DNA of 64,000 bases from Isoetes taiwanensis (GCA_021234155.1 JAJEKV010000052.1:7115358-7179357), one strand, 5' to 3'; shown: positions 24,161-35,153, numbered from the stretch's first letter. Translations and numbers: made by a program. The notes: a model not told the origin generated them from the letters alone.

Positions 24161-24423
24161 TGAAATGCACAAATGACGTGCTAGCTATACTCGCCACCCA
24201 ACCACGAGCTCAGCACAGATACTGAATCCTGATGAGCTCTCCCCCGAGCCTCTTTATAGCTAGCAACCCTCCATGCATGCATGCAACCCCTCTAGGGATG
24301 CATGCAACCTCTTAGGGATGCATGCAAATGCATGCAATCCCTCTCTGGACGTCCACGTCCAGTGTCTATTGCATTAAATGCATGCAATCCCTCTCTGGAC
24401 GTCCACGTCCAGTGTCTATTGCA
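24161..24423 (-). repeat. 5' LTR of the gypsy element (263 bp, with internal duplication)
   Basis: Same sequence as the 3' LTR plus an extra 50 bp: the terminal segment from TTAAATGCATGCAATCCC to TCTATTGCA is repeated (24,374-24,423 repeats the sequence ending at 24,373). The target duplication CAATA follows at 24,424. Confidence 0.93.
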
Positions 24424-24815
24424 CAATATTTGTGAATAGTTTCTCGCACGATCCTCAAATTGAGATGATTTTCCAAATGTGTAGAATCCGCGCCTCTGCT
24501 GACAGAGATACAGAGAGATGGAAGCCATGAGACTAATATCGGTTGAAAAGAGAATGATGGGCTAAATTTTCTATCAAATTGTGGCACTTCTGATTGGAAG
24601 AACTGATCAAATCCTAAGGTTCCAGATGATGGGCAATTGCCTCTTTCCTCTAGTCTGCCCTTCTTATCAATGTTACATTTGTCCACGATTGCCTTGCGGT
24701 CGCCTTTGTTCTGCCCAAGTTACTCTTTTGTTTGTGGCACCATGGAAGCTGGAAGCAATCGGATTCCTCATTATCCCGTTTTATGTGAGTGTATCTAATC
24801 TTTTGTGGCACCGTG
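24424..24815 (+). repeat. Dispersed repeat unit, copy C, right part
   Basis: It continues copy C after the LTR insertion (CAATATTTGTGAATAG...). Compared with A and B it lacks the ~45-bp segment containing the CAGTCTGCAGCGTTCTGGC landmark. It fades out near 24,815. Confidence 0.7.
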
Positions 24816-25554
24816 GAAGCATGAGCATTGGATTCCCATTATCCCCTTTCATCGTGTGTGGATCTATTCTTAGGCTTGCGGCCTTAAGCAAGCAATTTCT
24901 TTGAGGCCGGAATGGGGAATGCCTTCTGCATGAGCAGTTTGCTTGCTATTTTCTTTTCCTTTTTTCTTTTTTCCGTTTTTTTCCCTTGGTTGGTTTATTC
25001 TCAAGTAATAAGATGCTCTCCCTTTATCGCTATTCCTTCTCTTCGTCTGCGGTTTAGCTTCCACATTGTTTTCCCGCTGCTGTGAATTCATTGCTTAAAG
25101 GTAGCTAGCTAGAGTCTTTGGCATTTCGATTCGACTAGTCGCATGGACTCGATATGTGCATGAAATTCCAAGCAAATTAAAGTATTTAGAATTGTAGTAG
25201 ACCTCTTGTTGAAATTCTTCGCCTCCCTAGAAATGACTACTTTCTTCCTTCCATGCATAATATCTTAGATCAATGGATAATAATAAGATGAACAAGGGTT
25301 AAGGCATTTCTTTTGTATTGATTGCAATCTACCTGGCAGATTTCAGGATAGCTTTTGCCTTCTTCCACATAAGCTGCTGTTAATCAGGAGGTTCCTTTTT
25401 TTAATCTCGCTGCAAACGAGCTGCGGTTCAATGATATACAAATTCTAAATCTTTGAAGACAAAACTCTAGGGGCAATGATAATACAAACCCTGGTTTTCT
25501 GACCTTATTTCACAACCACCAGAACTGGCCAACTACAAAATTTGGCCATGCTGA
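24816..25554. other. Intergenic, nothing recognised
   Basis: AT-rich spacer between repeat copy C and the end of the neighbouring minus-strand gene. It may include the 3' UTR of that gene just below 25,555. Confidence 0.5.
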
Positions 25555-28500
25555 TCAATTTCCTCTAGTTCTACTTAGAGCAGCCTCTCTTTCAGCTGCC
25601 TGTCTAGCCATCTTTTCAGCCCTCGCTTGCCTCTCTTTCTTCTTTCTTTCGTCCTCCACTTGTTTCTTACTCTTCTGTAAATGCACCATTATACCTACTT
25701 AGAACAAACTGGAAAAAAATTAACAGTAATGTAACCTGCGGTCTAATAAACACCTCAGGAGGGACTTTGGCTTTGGTTGTTGGTGCCTCCTTTGCAACAG
25801 TCGGTACCTCGCTCTTCACAGTTTTCTTAGTCTCTTGAAAAGATGGTCTGCTTCCTTTCCCTTCAGCAGCCTTTACTTCAGACTCTTTACTTAATACAAA
25901 CTGTTCGATCTTTTGTTTCATTGTCTCCTCAACCTGCAACGGACAGTTAAGAAAAAATTGATGCGCATACTATAGTATAATTTGAACATCTAAAACCTTT
26001 TGTCTCCGCCAATGCTCCTCCCATGCAGAATCTAATGTTCCATCAATATAACGCTTTTGAGCTCCAAGTAAAACATCCCTCTCATATCTTCTTTTAGGAT
26101 CTTTTAGTTCATCTTCAGTCCAGTCTGATTCCTCTAGGCGAGCTTCAATTTTGCCCTTTAAAACAAGACCAACAATGAACATGTTACCAAAAAAGAAACT
26201 TATATTAGAAACCAAAAACAAAAAGCTTCACCGTCAAACATGGTGCTAGTTTGACTGGGGAAGAGCATGCTCACCCATAGACTCTTAATATTATTTGGAT
26301 ATGGTATCATCGTTATGACAGCTGTATAAGAGCACCTTTTGCTTATAACGATCTGCAACAGCTTGTATTTATTTGTTCATTTGTGATAAGTTGATGAAAC
26401 GAGAGGAAGCCTAATTTGATTCAAGATTTTACTTCTATGGAGTTAATGTGTTTCTTGTGAGGTCCTCCCATTTTAGTATTTTTTGAATCATTCATTTGCA
26501 TGTCTCGTCGCAGTATTTCAGAATATAGAAAACTAGGTTAAATGATAACCATCTAGGCTTGGCATGCTAGAAATCAACACGACGTTTTTTGCGGGTCTGG
26601 AGCAGGATGGAAATTTGATTCCACCGTTTTATTTATTCCCCCTCTTCTTGTCCTCTTTAAGGAACCAAGACCTTTATTTAGCGATAAAATTCTGTGACTA
26701 AATAAGCAACATTGAAGGATGAGCATTGATTGAGCAGCTAATGTAAGCCATTTTATCATAGAACTTAAGGTTGGCCAATGATATCAATCTCATGATGGGA
26801 TCATAGACAAACATAAGAAAACTATTTATATCCACACTCGTGCAAGGGGCCAAGTAAAGTTATCGATGAACTGCATATCTGAAAGAGTTGCAACTGAAAC
26901 ATGATGGCACTGTAGCTTACCCCCCAATCAGACGGTCTCGGTGGCACTCTCAACTGATTAACCTCCTCTTCTATGGCCTTCTTAGCTTTATAATATGGTA
27001 TATTTTTCACAATGACTGGATCCTGAAGTGCTGCAACTGGGTTTGAAGATGCTAATACCTGTTAGGAAACCCTAGAGCACATTAGATGCTTCTTCATTCA
27101 ACAAAAACAATGCAAACAAAAAACCAACCTCCTGAAGTACTTCCCATCCAGGTTCCCTGTCTGCAATGGCTTCCCTTGTCAAATTGTAGCTCTTCCAGTC
27201 CTTGAGCCAAAATCATATTGTTAGTGCTACGATCATTTTGTAAAAAGTTATCGCAAATTTCATGAGGAAAATGCTTTACAGTGCAACCAATTTCAAAGTA
27301 GTTTCTTGTGGAATTGGTTGAACACACTAGAAGCTTGTCAAACTATAAGAGGAAAAATCTCGATCAGTGATTCAAAATTGAAGGATGAAATTGGCGCCAA
27401 AAAAGTAAGTCCTTTTTTATTGACACATCCACTCTCCGTGCCATAGTTTCATTATCTATGTACAGAACAGAACTCGGTCACCTTCCTAAGGTTCGGTGTT
27501 GGCTTTAGGATGCATTATTCCTATTTCTCTCTAACATTCTAGTTTTAGTCGTCACCACATTCACACAAACAAACCTTGTAATCCCACAATATCTGCCGCC
27601 GAACATCATCATCGTATTGAAATCCACCCTGAAGTTCAGGCTGAGCAATAAGAAGAAATGCAGCCATATTTGGGTCTTCCAGCTCTTTCATATATTCCTG
27701 CACATGAGCATTGACTAAATAAGTACCATCTACTGCATGCAGAGGAAAAAGGCCAAATTTCGTTAATCCAACCATACCTCAGGAACTTCAAGTTTCTTGT
27801 AGATATTTATTGGTTTCGTTGGCGCATCAATGAGCTGCATTAATAAAGCATCTACAATACGTTAAACAGCATGAAGGATGTATAAATCGAAAAGAGAAAC
27901 CGTCTTCCAAATTTTACTCTGCATGGGAACAATAGCATCAGAGAGCTGCACATAACATCAATTTGTTGCTCCAAAGTTTATCAGAAAATGTCATACGTCC
28001 TCCTTACACTCATCAAATGACAATGACAACATTTTTCCAGCAAGTAATCAAGTGATACTGTAGGTGTCATTTCTGCACGTTGACATTATAATTTACTGCT
28101 TAGGAGTACAACTATTATATCATGGCAATGTTGATGTTCCCTTCAATCAACTTTAGAATGGGCAATGCTCGGTAAACATCACCTAATCTAATGTCACCAC
28201 CGTCGTGTCCGAATGATAGGCCAAAATCCGAAGAAACATTGCCCATTATTGTGTTTATCCACTTAAGAAAAAATAGAAAGACCTTTTAATCTGTTGTCAT
28301 TATTCGGCACAATGCAGGGCCTTCTAACTCAGTGATATAGCACTTGGCTTGCAAGTTCATCATGAATTCGCAACATGAAGCACGTACTCCAAGCATTTCA
28401 GAAATACAATTTCACTTTGAGAAAAAGTTTATAATCTGCTTTCTCTAACCAAATTGCCAGCACCTGCAAGAACTAGTTCACAGATGCTTTTCCAGATATA

Positions 28501-30255
28501 GTTCATCATTAAGTTTCTGGCACACTCTCCACCCCTAGTAACCCTTCAAATGCTGTACAGGGTTTGATCTCATAGTGACAAAACTTTTCCTTAACTTCTG
28601 CAAGATAATCTACAAGATAATCTACTAACTGTACCATGGGACCAAATAATGTTGAATGGATGCAACTACTTTTTGTTGCCACGATTTCTTGGGGTCATGT
28701 TTGAAAATGTCGAAAATTTTTCAGACCATGCAAGTCAACTCAATCGAAAGATCAACTCTTTGCGCTATTGTATCAGTAATTCAGGTCATGCAAGATCTTC
28801 TGTTGGAAATAAAGAAATGGAGTGTCTTCATCAAAAAGTTAACAAATCATCGGATTTGTAACACCTAGTGACAACAATTCAAGGCATTTTAAAAGCTCAT
28901 GTTTTACATTAACTTAAAAAAACAGTGGCAGTGCTTGAGCCTCTTAAAAAGTTATCCTAAACATAACAGTATTTTGTTAAACAAGTTTTTTATTAGTTTA
29001 GCACGTCGATAACATATAGCTTTGTTAGCTGTATAATATATATCTGCTTCCAAGGTTCATGATCCTACACCGCTTTGCATGGAATAACGCATTTATAAGA
29101 TTATAGGTTACATATTAAAGGTGCATACCTCATCAGCATTGATGACAAGCTTCCGGGAAAACTGACTGCATTCTGTACATTTCATTACGCCCTGGAATTG
29201 ACAAAAGCAATATTGGATCACTTCATAAAAGGAAGAAAGATGCTCTCATAAAAGAGAAAGATGCCATCATACAAGACAGGCACAAATACATGAGCACAAA
29301 TAACTCGACAAGAACTTGAAGAGCAATTTGAGGATTTAAATATTTATATCGAATTATATAGTTTAATGCTCGATATAATTACTTTACTCCTGATAGCTCA
29401 GCCCACATACTCACTCCAAATCCTTTTAAAGCTTATTTCTATGTTGTCAATTTGCACAAATTTCCTAGTAGTTTCAATAAAGCCCAGAGTTCCAAGTTCG
29501 AAGGGACAAGTCAGAACAAGCACCTTTTATACGTACTTACCGTTCCATTGCAGGTGGGACAGGTTTTAATTGGAAGAGGTAAGCCCATGTCAAAAGACAT
29601 GGGAATAAGAGCAAGATCTGCCCGACCTTCCTTTACAGCTCGTGCTAAACTCTCAGCACTGGGCTTTTCGTCACTGAAGAACAGGTAACATTAGAAACAT
29701 AATGCAAAATAATATAATATACTGAAGCCATGTTTACCGTTCTAAGCCTGCGTTTTTTATGAAGTACTGTACTTTCCCCCTGCCTCCACACCTTCTGCAG
29801 CGTAGTGCTTCCCATCCATTGCAAGTATAGCATTCTCTGCAGACACAAGACAGTACATTGCTCTGAATTTGCCTTTGTCTTTCAATGGACCACTATAAGT
29901 GAATACTGGGAATCTCAAATGCCCAACCAGGGAATAGATTGATGATTTACAAACCTTTTCTCAAAAAATTTGCTCATAAAATCTAATGTCAAAGATGAAG
30001 TTCCTGCAGCCAAACAAACCTGAAACCAGCTGAACGTCAATTCCATTAACGAACAAATAATGGAACAATGCCTAAAATGTTTTGAGATTCACGTACCACC
30101 ATGGGGATAGATGCAGCCTTGGCGATAAGCTTGGGAACTCCGAGACCAGACTGGAAAAGATTTTTGACATCGTATGCAATATCAGATGCTGCAGTGGAGA
30201 AGGCCTCGCCTATCTCCTTGGCGTTATCCGCCACAATCTTGGCGACGGCCTTCAT
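25555..30255 (-). CDS. Protein with DnaJ-type Cys-rich motifs, 13 exons, family not identified
   Basis: Splice-site reading gives 13 exons with continuous phase: 30255-30097, 30019-29955, 29860-29738, 29673-29541, 29191-29129, 27945-27901, 27834-27778, 27697-27575, 27200-27129, 27058-26921, 26155-25997, 25933-25736 and 25674-25555, for 484 residues. The N-terminus is Ala-rich and amphipathic (organelle targeting is possible but unproven). Residues ~75-180 hold Cys pairs: 'CVCRECYTC', 'CRRCGGRGKV', 'CPTCNGTGVMKCTEC', which resemble the CxxCxGxG knuckles of DnaJ and plastid BSD2-like proteins. The middle has 'NMAAFLLIAQPELQGGFQYD' and 'NIPYYKAKKAIEEEV'. The C-terminus is a charged Lys/Glu/Arg helix. 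There is no J domain. A chaperone or assembly-factor role is inference. Long introns (e.g. 27,946-29,128) hold no gene. Confidence 0.85.
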
Positions 30256-30719
30256 GCTAGTGCAACCTCATGGGTTTAAGGATTCATCTGCCCATAAACC
30301 TCCTTCTCCTTATCCTACTCTGGACATTGAAACAAGCCTTTAAAAACGTTTTCGCATAAACCAATACAGTTACATGACAAAACGAAGCGCATTTCAGTAA
30401 ACATCGTAAAATATTTTATTGTTGAATGAAATAATAGTAGCTGTTTTTGGGTGTATGTTGCATTTAGGAAGGAGTAATTTTCGCCAGCAGGAAATTTCTC
30501 GCCGAAATTTCCACCTGGCGAAAATTCTCCGACGAAATTTTAGGGAGCTTGAAATTTTTTTCCCTTCTGCGCCCGGAGGATCTATGGCGCCAGAGTCCTC
30601 GCGGGCCGATTCTTGCTAGTTTTTGGTAGATTTTTGTTGCTAGGGTGTAGATCTTTGTTCTGGAAGGTGAGCGCCTGGCCGTCGCCATGATTTTGCTCGA
30701 CATTTTTGAAGATTTTCAT

Positions 30720-30915
30720 GATTTTTAGCATTCTGAAGCATTTTGGCGACTTTCTGGCGACTTCTGAAGCATTCGATCTTTCTTGGCGAGTTTCTTGGCG
30801 ACCTCTGAAATTTTAAGTGCTTCTTGGCGAGTTTGTGGCGAATTCTGAAGCATTTTGGCGACTTTTTGGCGACTTTTTGGCGACTTCTGAAGCATTTTGG
30901 CGAGTTTGCTGCTGT
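30720..30915 (+). repeat. Degenerate tandem repeats of a TTTTGGCGACTTCTGAAGCA-like unit
   Basis: Variants of 'cattttggcgac' and 'ttctgaagcatt' recur about seven to eight times with irregular spacing. This looks like a decayed short tandem array and explains the open frames over it on both strands. Confidence 0.7.
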
Positions 30916-31038
30916 AAGAAAGTTTGTTTTTGTGTTTTTGTGTAATTTATGTTGTAATATTTTGTTCTTACTCTGTTTTTGTTGCAGATCTGCAAAGTAT
31001 CAAGAAAGGAGTCGATCTTGAGGTTTGGATCTTGAGGT

Positions 31039-31257
31039 TTGGCTGCCAGGAGGTCCTTTTTAGTGATTTTGTTTGTATTTTTTAGCATGGCTGTGTCTAT
31101 GAGTAGCTTGGAGCCCTCGTTTGCCCTTAATATCACACAGGAGCTACATGCAAGTGCTATATCAGTTGATTTTTTGGGGGATAGTGGCAAGAACATTGCT
31201 GCAGAGGTGCATGCAGATGCACGAGTAGATCAGTGGAGCTTTGAAACTTGTTTTTGA
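31039..31257 (+). CDS. Short hypothetical ORF, 72 codons (doubtful)
   Basis: It begins with a codon accepted only as an alternative start, and the first ATG is at 31,087. The product would have a hydrophobic N-terminal stretch ('SFLVILFVFFSMAVSM') followed by 'SSLEPSFALNITQELHASAI', resembling a secretion signal in composition only. It lies inside the putative foldback element. No family is recognised, and it may be chance. Confidence 0.2.
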   Translation: MAARRSFLVILFVFFSMAVSMSSLEPSFALNITQELHASAISVDFLGDSGKNIAAEVHADARVDQWSFETCF

Positions 31258-31559
31258 ACTTTGATCAGTGGAGCTTTGATCACAGTTTTATGAGAAACTT
31301 TGTATTTGAAACTGATATGAAATTGGATCAGTGGAACTTGTTTTTGAAACTTTGTATGTTTTTGCTGTTGTAATGATAACTGAAATTTGGAACTGAAATT
31401 TGTAACTGAAATGATAAGAAATTGTAACTTGAAAACAACAGCCAATGACCTTGAAACAACAGGCAATGACCTTGAAATTTCGCCTTGAAAAATCAAGGTG
31501 ATTTAGGCTATAATTTCAAGGTCCCTAAAATTTCGTAGAAAGAAACACTAAAGATTAGG

Positions 31560-32190
31560 TAGGTCGAAACATTCAAGAGTATGCAAATAGTGCTGCAATG
31601 TACTTGCAGTATTAGGCTGTGATATTGCAATTGCATTGTAGCATTAAACCATCGAAACAAAGGTGTGTGTTGAACAATACAGCATTAATTGTCCCATTCC
31701 TTCTTCAATCAACTACGTGGTGTGTTGGAAAAATGCTAGATCATATCCTCCAACACAATAAGAGTCAAGATAGTTGATCAACATTAGGTTCCTTTCAAAG
31801 CAAGGTTACCTTGCATTTAACTGAATCTAGCATGCACGTAATTGTAGAAAAGTCTCTTATGATACCTTTGCATAGACACGGTTTATTTATGAAGCTTCAT
31901 TAGGCCAACATTAACGTAACACGGCTAACACTACTAAAGCCTAGCTATGTAGCCTCATGGCACATCAAAAAGTTATGATACTTTAAAGCTAGGCGACATA
32001 AGAACAATTGTACATACTAAACACTAGCAATGTTGGCTCATGGCACATGAAAAGTTATAACACTTCAAAGCTAGACAATATAAGAACAACCATTTTTACT
32101 GTATGACATCCTTAGAAAGATGTCAATGATGCAAATTTCCTGAGGTCCAGCAAGAACTAAAGTAAAGAATAAGCAAGCACCCGAGTCCTT
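31560..32190. other. Intergenic, nothing recognised
   Basis: AT-rich; the phrase 'tggcacat.aaaagttat.a.acttcaaagctag' occurs twice (about 31,960 and 32,040), a short local duplication. No gene is called. Confidence 0.5.
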
Positions 32191-32191
32191 A

Positions 32192-32291
32192 TCTCTACTA
32201 TTTCTCTTCTCATTCCTCTGTAGCTAAGTATTGTAAGTATTGCAAATACAACCGTACCTATGCACGGCAACGCCGGCCACCCGTTACTAGT
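32192..32291 (+). mobile_element. Putative complete mini-Helitron (100 bp)
   Basis: It begins TCTCTACTA (canonical Helitron 5' end) directly after an A. It ends with a short hairpin (CGGC-AAC-GCCG), then CCACCCGTTACTAGT, and CTAGT is followed by T. This is the A^T target context and CTRR-type 3' terminus of plant Helitrons. There is no coding capacity, so it would be mobilised in trans. Confidence 0.6.
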
Positions 32292-32317
32292 TCATATTCA
32301 AATCAATTCTGATTGGA

Positions 32318-32360
32318 ACTAGTAACGGGTGCCCGGCATTGCCGGGTATAAATACATTCT
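32318..32360 (-). mobile_element. Second Helitron 3' terminus, opposite orientation
   Basis: On the minus strand CCCGGC-AAT-GCCGGG (perfect 6-bp stem) is followed by CACCCGTTACTAGT, then T. The last 14 bases match the neighbouring plus-strand end exactly, so both belong to one family. A 26-bp spacer separates the two converging ends. I could not find the matching 5' TC end to the right. Confidence 0.6.
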
Positions 32361-32579
32361 GTAACACCTTGCAAAGTTTGAAAGATGGTCGACATTCGAA
32401 ATTTTGAAAGCTGTATGAATATGAATATGGATATGGATATGGATATGGATTAGCGCAAACATAGTGTTTTCTATGTCATGATCATTTGCAGCTATGTTTT
32501 GAATATGTAGTTTACAGGGGATGAAGTTACAATGGTGGAAATTAACATCAAATATCTATGGAGTATTATGGGCTATTTG

Positions 32580-33941
32580 TTTTTTTTTTTTTTTTTTTTT
32601 TTTGAAGGCAAGAGTCTGTATTATATTCGAATGATAAAACATTTATATACATACAGTTGAGTATGGAACTGCTACCACTTCTCTAATCCATGAATAGCAG
32701 TCCATACTCTGAGCCTAGTACTCTTAGAACCCCTCTCAACTTCTTCTCCATAGGATACTACAGGAGAAGAGGACTAAGTTCCTAGACTCTAGTGATGCAA
32801 CAAGGGCCAGCTACTGGACAAGAGCTACCCGGCCTCTTCTCCAGGCAGATACTATGGGAGCACAGCTCTTGTCTTTCCCTGTGCCCCACTTGCATCACAG
32901 CTTCAAAAAGTTTGGCCCTAAGATAAACAGAAGAAACCAGACTTGAGTTAGAGAGCCATAAAGAACGAGACAGCCAAGTGCGCTGATCTGCCACCAAGCA
33001 AGAATTAAGGATCCTCTGTATGCTCCTCCGCCCGAATGTAGTGATGGCCAAGCCAGATGCTGTAGCAATACTATAGGGAGTGCCCCGGTGTGCGCAGCAC
33101 TCAACCTTCTTCTCACCAAGCAGACCAGCAGGGGCACCACCGCTAGAATCCTGAATCATGCTAAGCCCATCTGCATCTAGCTCTGCAGGCCTTGTCTTCC
33201 TGCAAAACCAAGAATGAAGCATTTCTAGGGTCTCCCGCCCACTAGAAGCCCATGGCTCTCAAACTGCCCCGTACATCATGACTACCAGTACACAAGCCAC
33301 CCCTTGCTGGGAAAGGGGAGCGCAGGCCCTGCTACATGTTAAGCAAACTACCACAAAATCATTTAAATAATTGCAGACGGATTACAAGGAGTTGCTCTAC
33401 TCAATAGATCTTATTCCTGCCAACTCCTGGCAACTGCTCAAAGAAGGTTTACAGCCTAGTACTAATAATGAAAGCAGCGTCTTCTTCTTCCTTACCATAG
33501 TACTATAGAAGAGCATCACTTCTTTCCAGCCTGCCTCTTGCCCAGCCTTAAAGATCCCTTCCGAAAAATGTTCTAGCAGAGGTTTATGTACTAGCAGTGC
33601 TCTCCTTCTTCCTTTGGCGGTGAATACTATAGCCCTGCTTACACTGTTTTCCTGAAAACTGTATGACCTTCTCCCAGCCGGCATACTAGAAGAGACCAAG
33701 AAAAGATATATCCTAAATAGAGCTCCTCCCCATAACCTTGACCACTAACCTGAGGCACAGCTCCCCTGACCGGAAATCTTGTGGAAGATGCTGAAGTATG
33801 CAGCAGAAAACCAGGTATGCCGTCCTTGCCAAGCAACACAGAAGCCCCTGGAGTTAGAAGCTGAAAGATAAGGAAGGAAGGCTTTCCTGATTAGTAGCAC
33901 AAGAGGGAACAAAAGAGTGGGAAAACCCAGCTGCATAGAAT
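32580..33941 (-). mobile_element. Retroposed insertion with poly(A) and target duplication
   Basis: An 11-bp direct repeat GGGCTATTTGT flanks the segment (32,569-32,579 and just after 33,941). Inside the left copy lies a ~23-base T run, the poly(A) tail of a minus-strand insert. These are hallmarks of LINE-machinery retroposition. The 1.36 kb body has no recognised protein motif. Several short open frames occur (up to 146 codons at 32,782-33,222) without similarity I know. It could be a non-autonomous retroposon or a retrocopy of a transcript. Confidence 0.7.
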
Positions 33942-33949
33942 TGGGGCTA

Positions 33950-35150
33950 TTTGTACTGACAATTGAGGCAACTAAGACTTGAAGTTTGAATGTAATAATG
34001 GACCCTAATATCCATTGTACGAATGCAAATACACATGTTATTGGATTAGCTATCTATAAGTAGATAGCTCCTTTGTCTTGCTACAAATGTACATGCACTA
34101 AATAGTTGGCTCAACCTTTATATGCAACGTGGTTTATAGTTGACTTTGAAATATGCTGGTCTCGATTGGAAATTGTTCACTTTATATCCACAAATAGGAA
34201 TTGCACACCATTGTGTTGAATTGATAAGGCTTCCACCGAAGTAAGATGAAATGTTTGAATCAAGTTTGAATACTCATGTCTTCTTATATTGTCTACGTAC
34301 CAGGGTTGTAAATGAAGCTTTATATTGATAGTAATATCTAAAATATGATGGTTTGTGCATTTAATAGTGCTACAGACACAATCAAAACTAAAACAAAAAA
34401 CTTGTTTGCAGATATGGGCTTTAGCCAATGATCATCATATTGGAGTGTGTGGCAACTTGCGATTGGGAGACGTGGAAGAAGACTTTAATTGATTTATCAG
34501 TTTAGAATGTTTTATAAAGGGGCATATGTTCATATTACATTAGGGAATCTCAAAGCTTATTGTTAACATGGACATAGATGAGGAGCTATGGCCCTTAGTG
34601 TTATCTCGAATTGTTATATCGTTGTTGATATTGTTTCAAGTAGGTTGTGAAATATTTGTCAAGATTTGTCCATTGTCCATATACTTCCACAATATCACGA
34701 CAATTCTTGGGGTAGAAGCTGTTTGCATCTCTTGTTAATAAGGATCTATGTTGGTGCAAAATATGTTGTCAATATAGACCTAATTATATGATTGAAATGG
34801 AGTGAGTGTAGGAGTCGATCTTTAGAATAGCTAGACCCAAATTATAAAACCTATAATGTAAATCAATCTCTTTGGTGAGGAAATCATGCGTCATAACTAC
34901 ATAAACACCTTTGAAACTACATTCAAGGTATGACATTTTTCAAGCTTGTTGGGACATGATAAGTGAGATATAAAGACCTCCGTATTATAAAAACTATTGT
35001 AAAAACCCTTATAAAGAAAAAACAAGTGTCTCTTTCAGTTCTTTTGCATAGCCACCACTGGCGAAGATTTCCTATGGAAGACTCCAACACAACACATTAA
35101 AAGATGCATTAAAAGTCAATACCGCCCCTCAATCTAGCCAGATTAGACAA
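33950..35150. other. Intergenic with possible decayed coding traces
   Basis: Around 34,420-34,740 the plus strand shows broken peptide stretches ('ANDHHIGVCGNLRLGDVEED', 'DEELWPLVLSRIV') separated by stops. They may be an old element or pseudogene. No call is made. Confidence 0.35.
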
Positions 35151-35153
35151 TTC

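Larger units (their letters stand above)
19369..24423 (-). mobile_element. Ty3/gypsy LTR retrotransposon, chromovirus type
   Basis: A complete insertion of 5,055 bp on the minus strand. LTRs begin TG and end CA (19,369-19,581 and 24,161-24,423) and are flanked by a perfect 5-bp target duplication CAATA (19,364-19,368 and 24,424-24,428). The primer-binding site TGGTATCAGAGC (24,149-24,160) matches the initiator-Met tRNA 3' end. A polypurine tract lies against the 3' LTR. Protein order on the minus strand is gag with CCHC knuckle, protease, RT, RNase H, integrase, chromodomain, which places it in Ty3/gypsy chromoviruses. Frames are broken in gag, RNase H and integrase, so it looks non-autonomous despite near-identical LTRs. 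Confidence 0.93.
30474..31552. mobile_element. Putative foldback DNA element
   Basis: Near the left end CGAAATTTTAGGGAGCTTGA (30,533) pairs with its inverted form near the right end (TTCAAGGTCCCTAAAATTTCG, 31,527-31,547), about 23 bp with one mismatch. The left part is rich in GCGAAATTT/TCGCC motifs. The interior holds a degenerate repeat array (30,720-30,910) and a short ORF (31,039-31,257). No transposase and no clear target duplication were found, so the borders are provisional. Confidence 0.4.

Noticed and set aside
32782-33222. 146-codon minus-strand frame in the retroposed segment
   Set aside because: No motif and no conserved partner. Long frames are expected by chance in this GC-balanced stretch, so it is not called as a gene.
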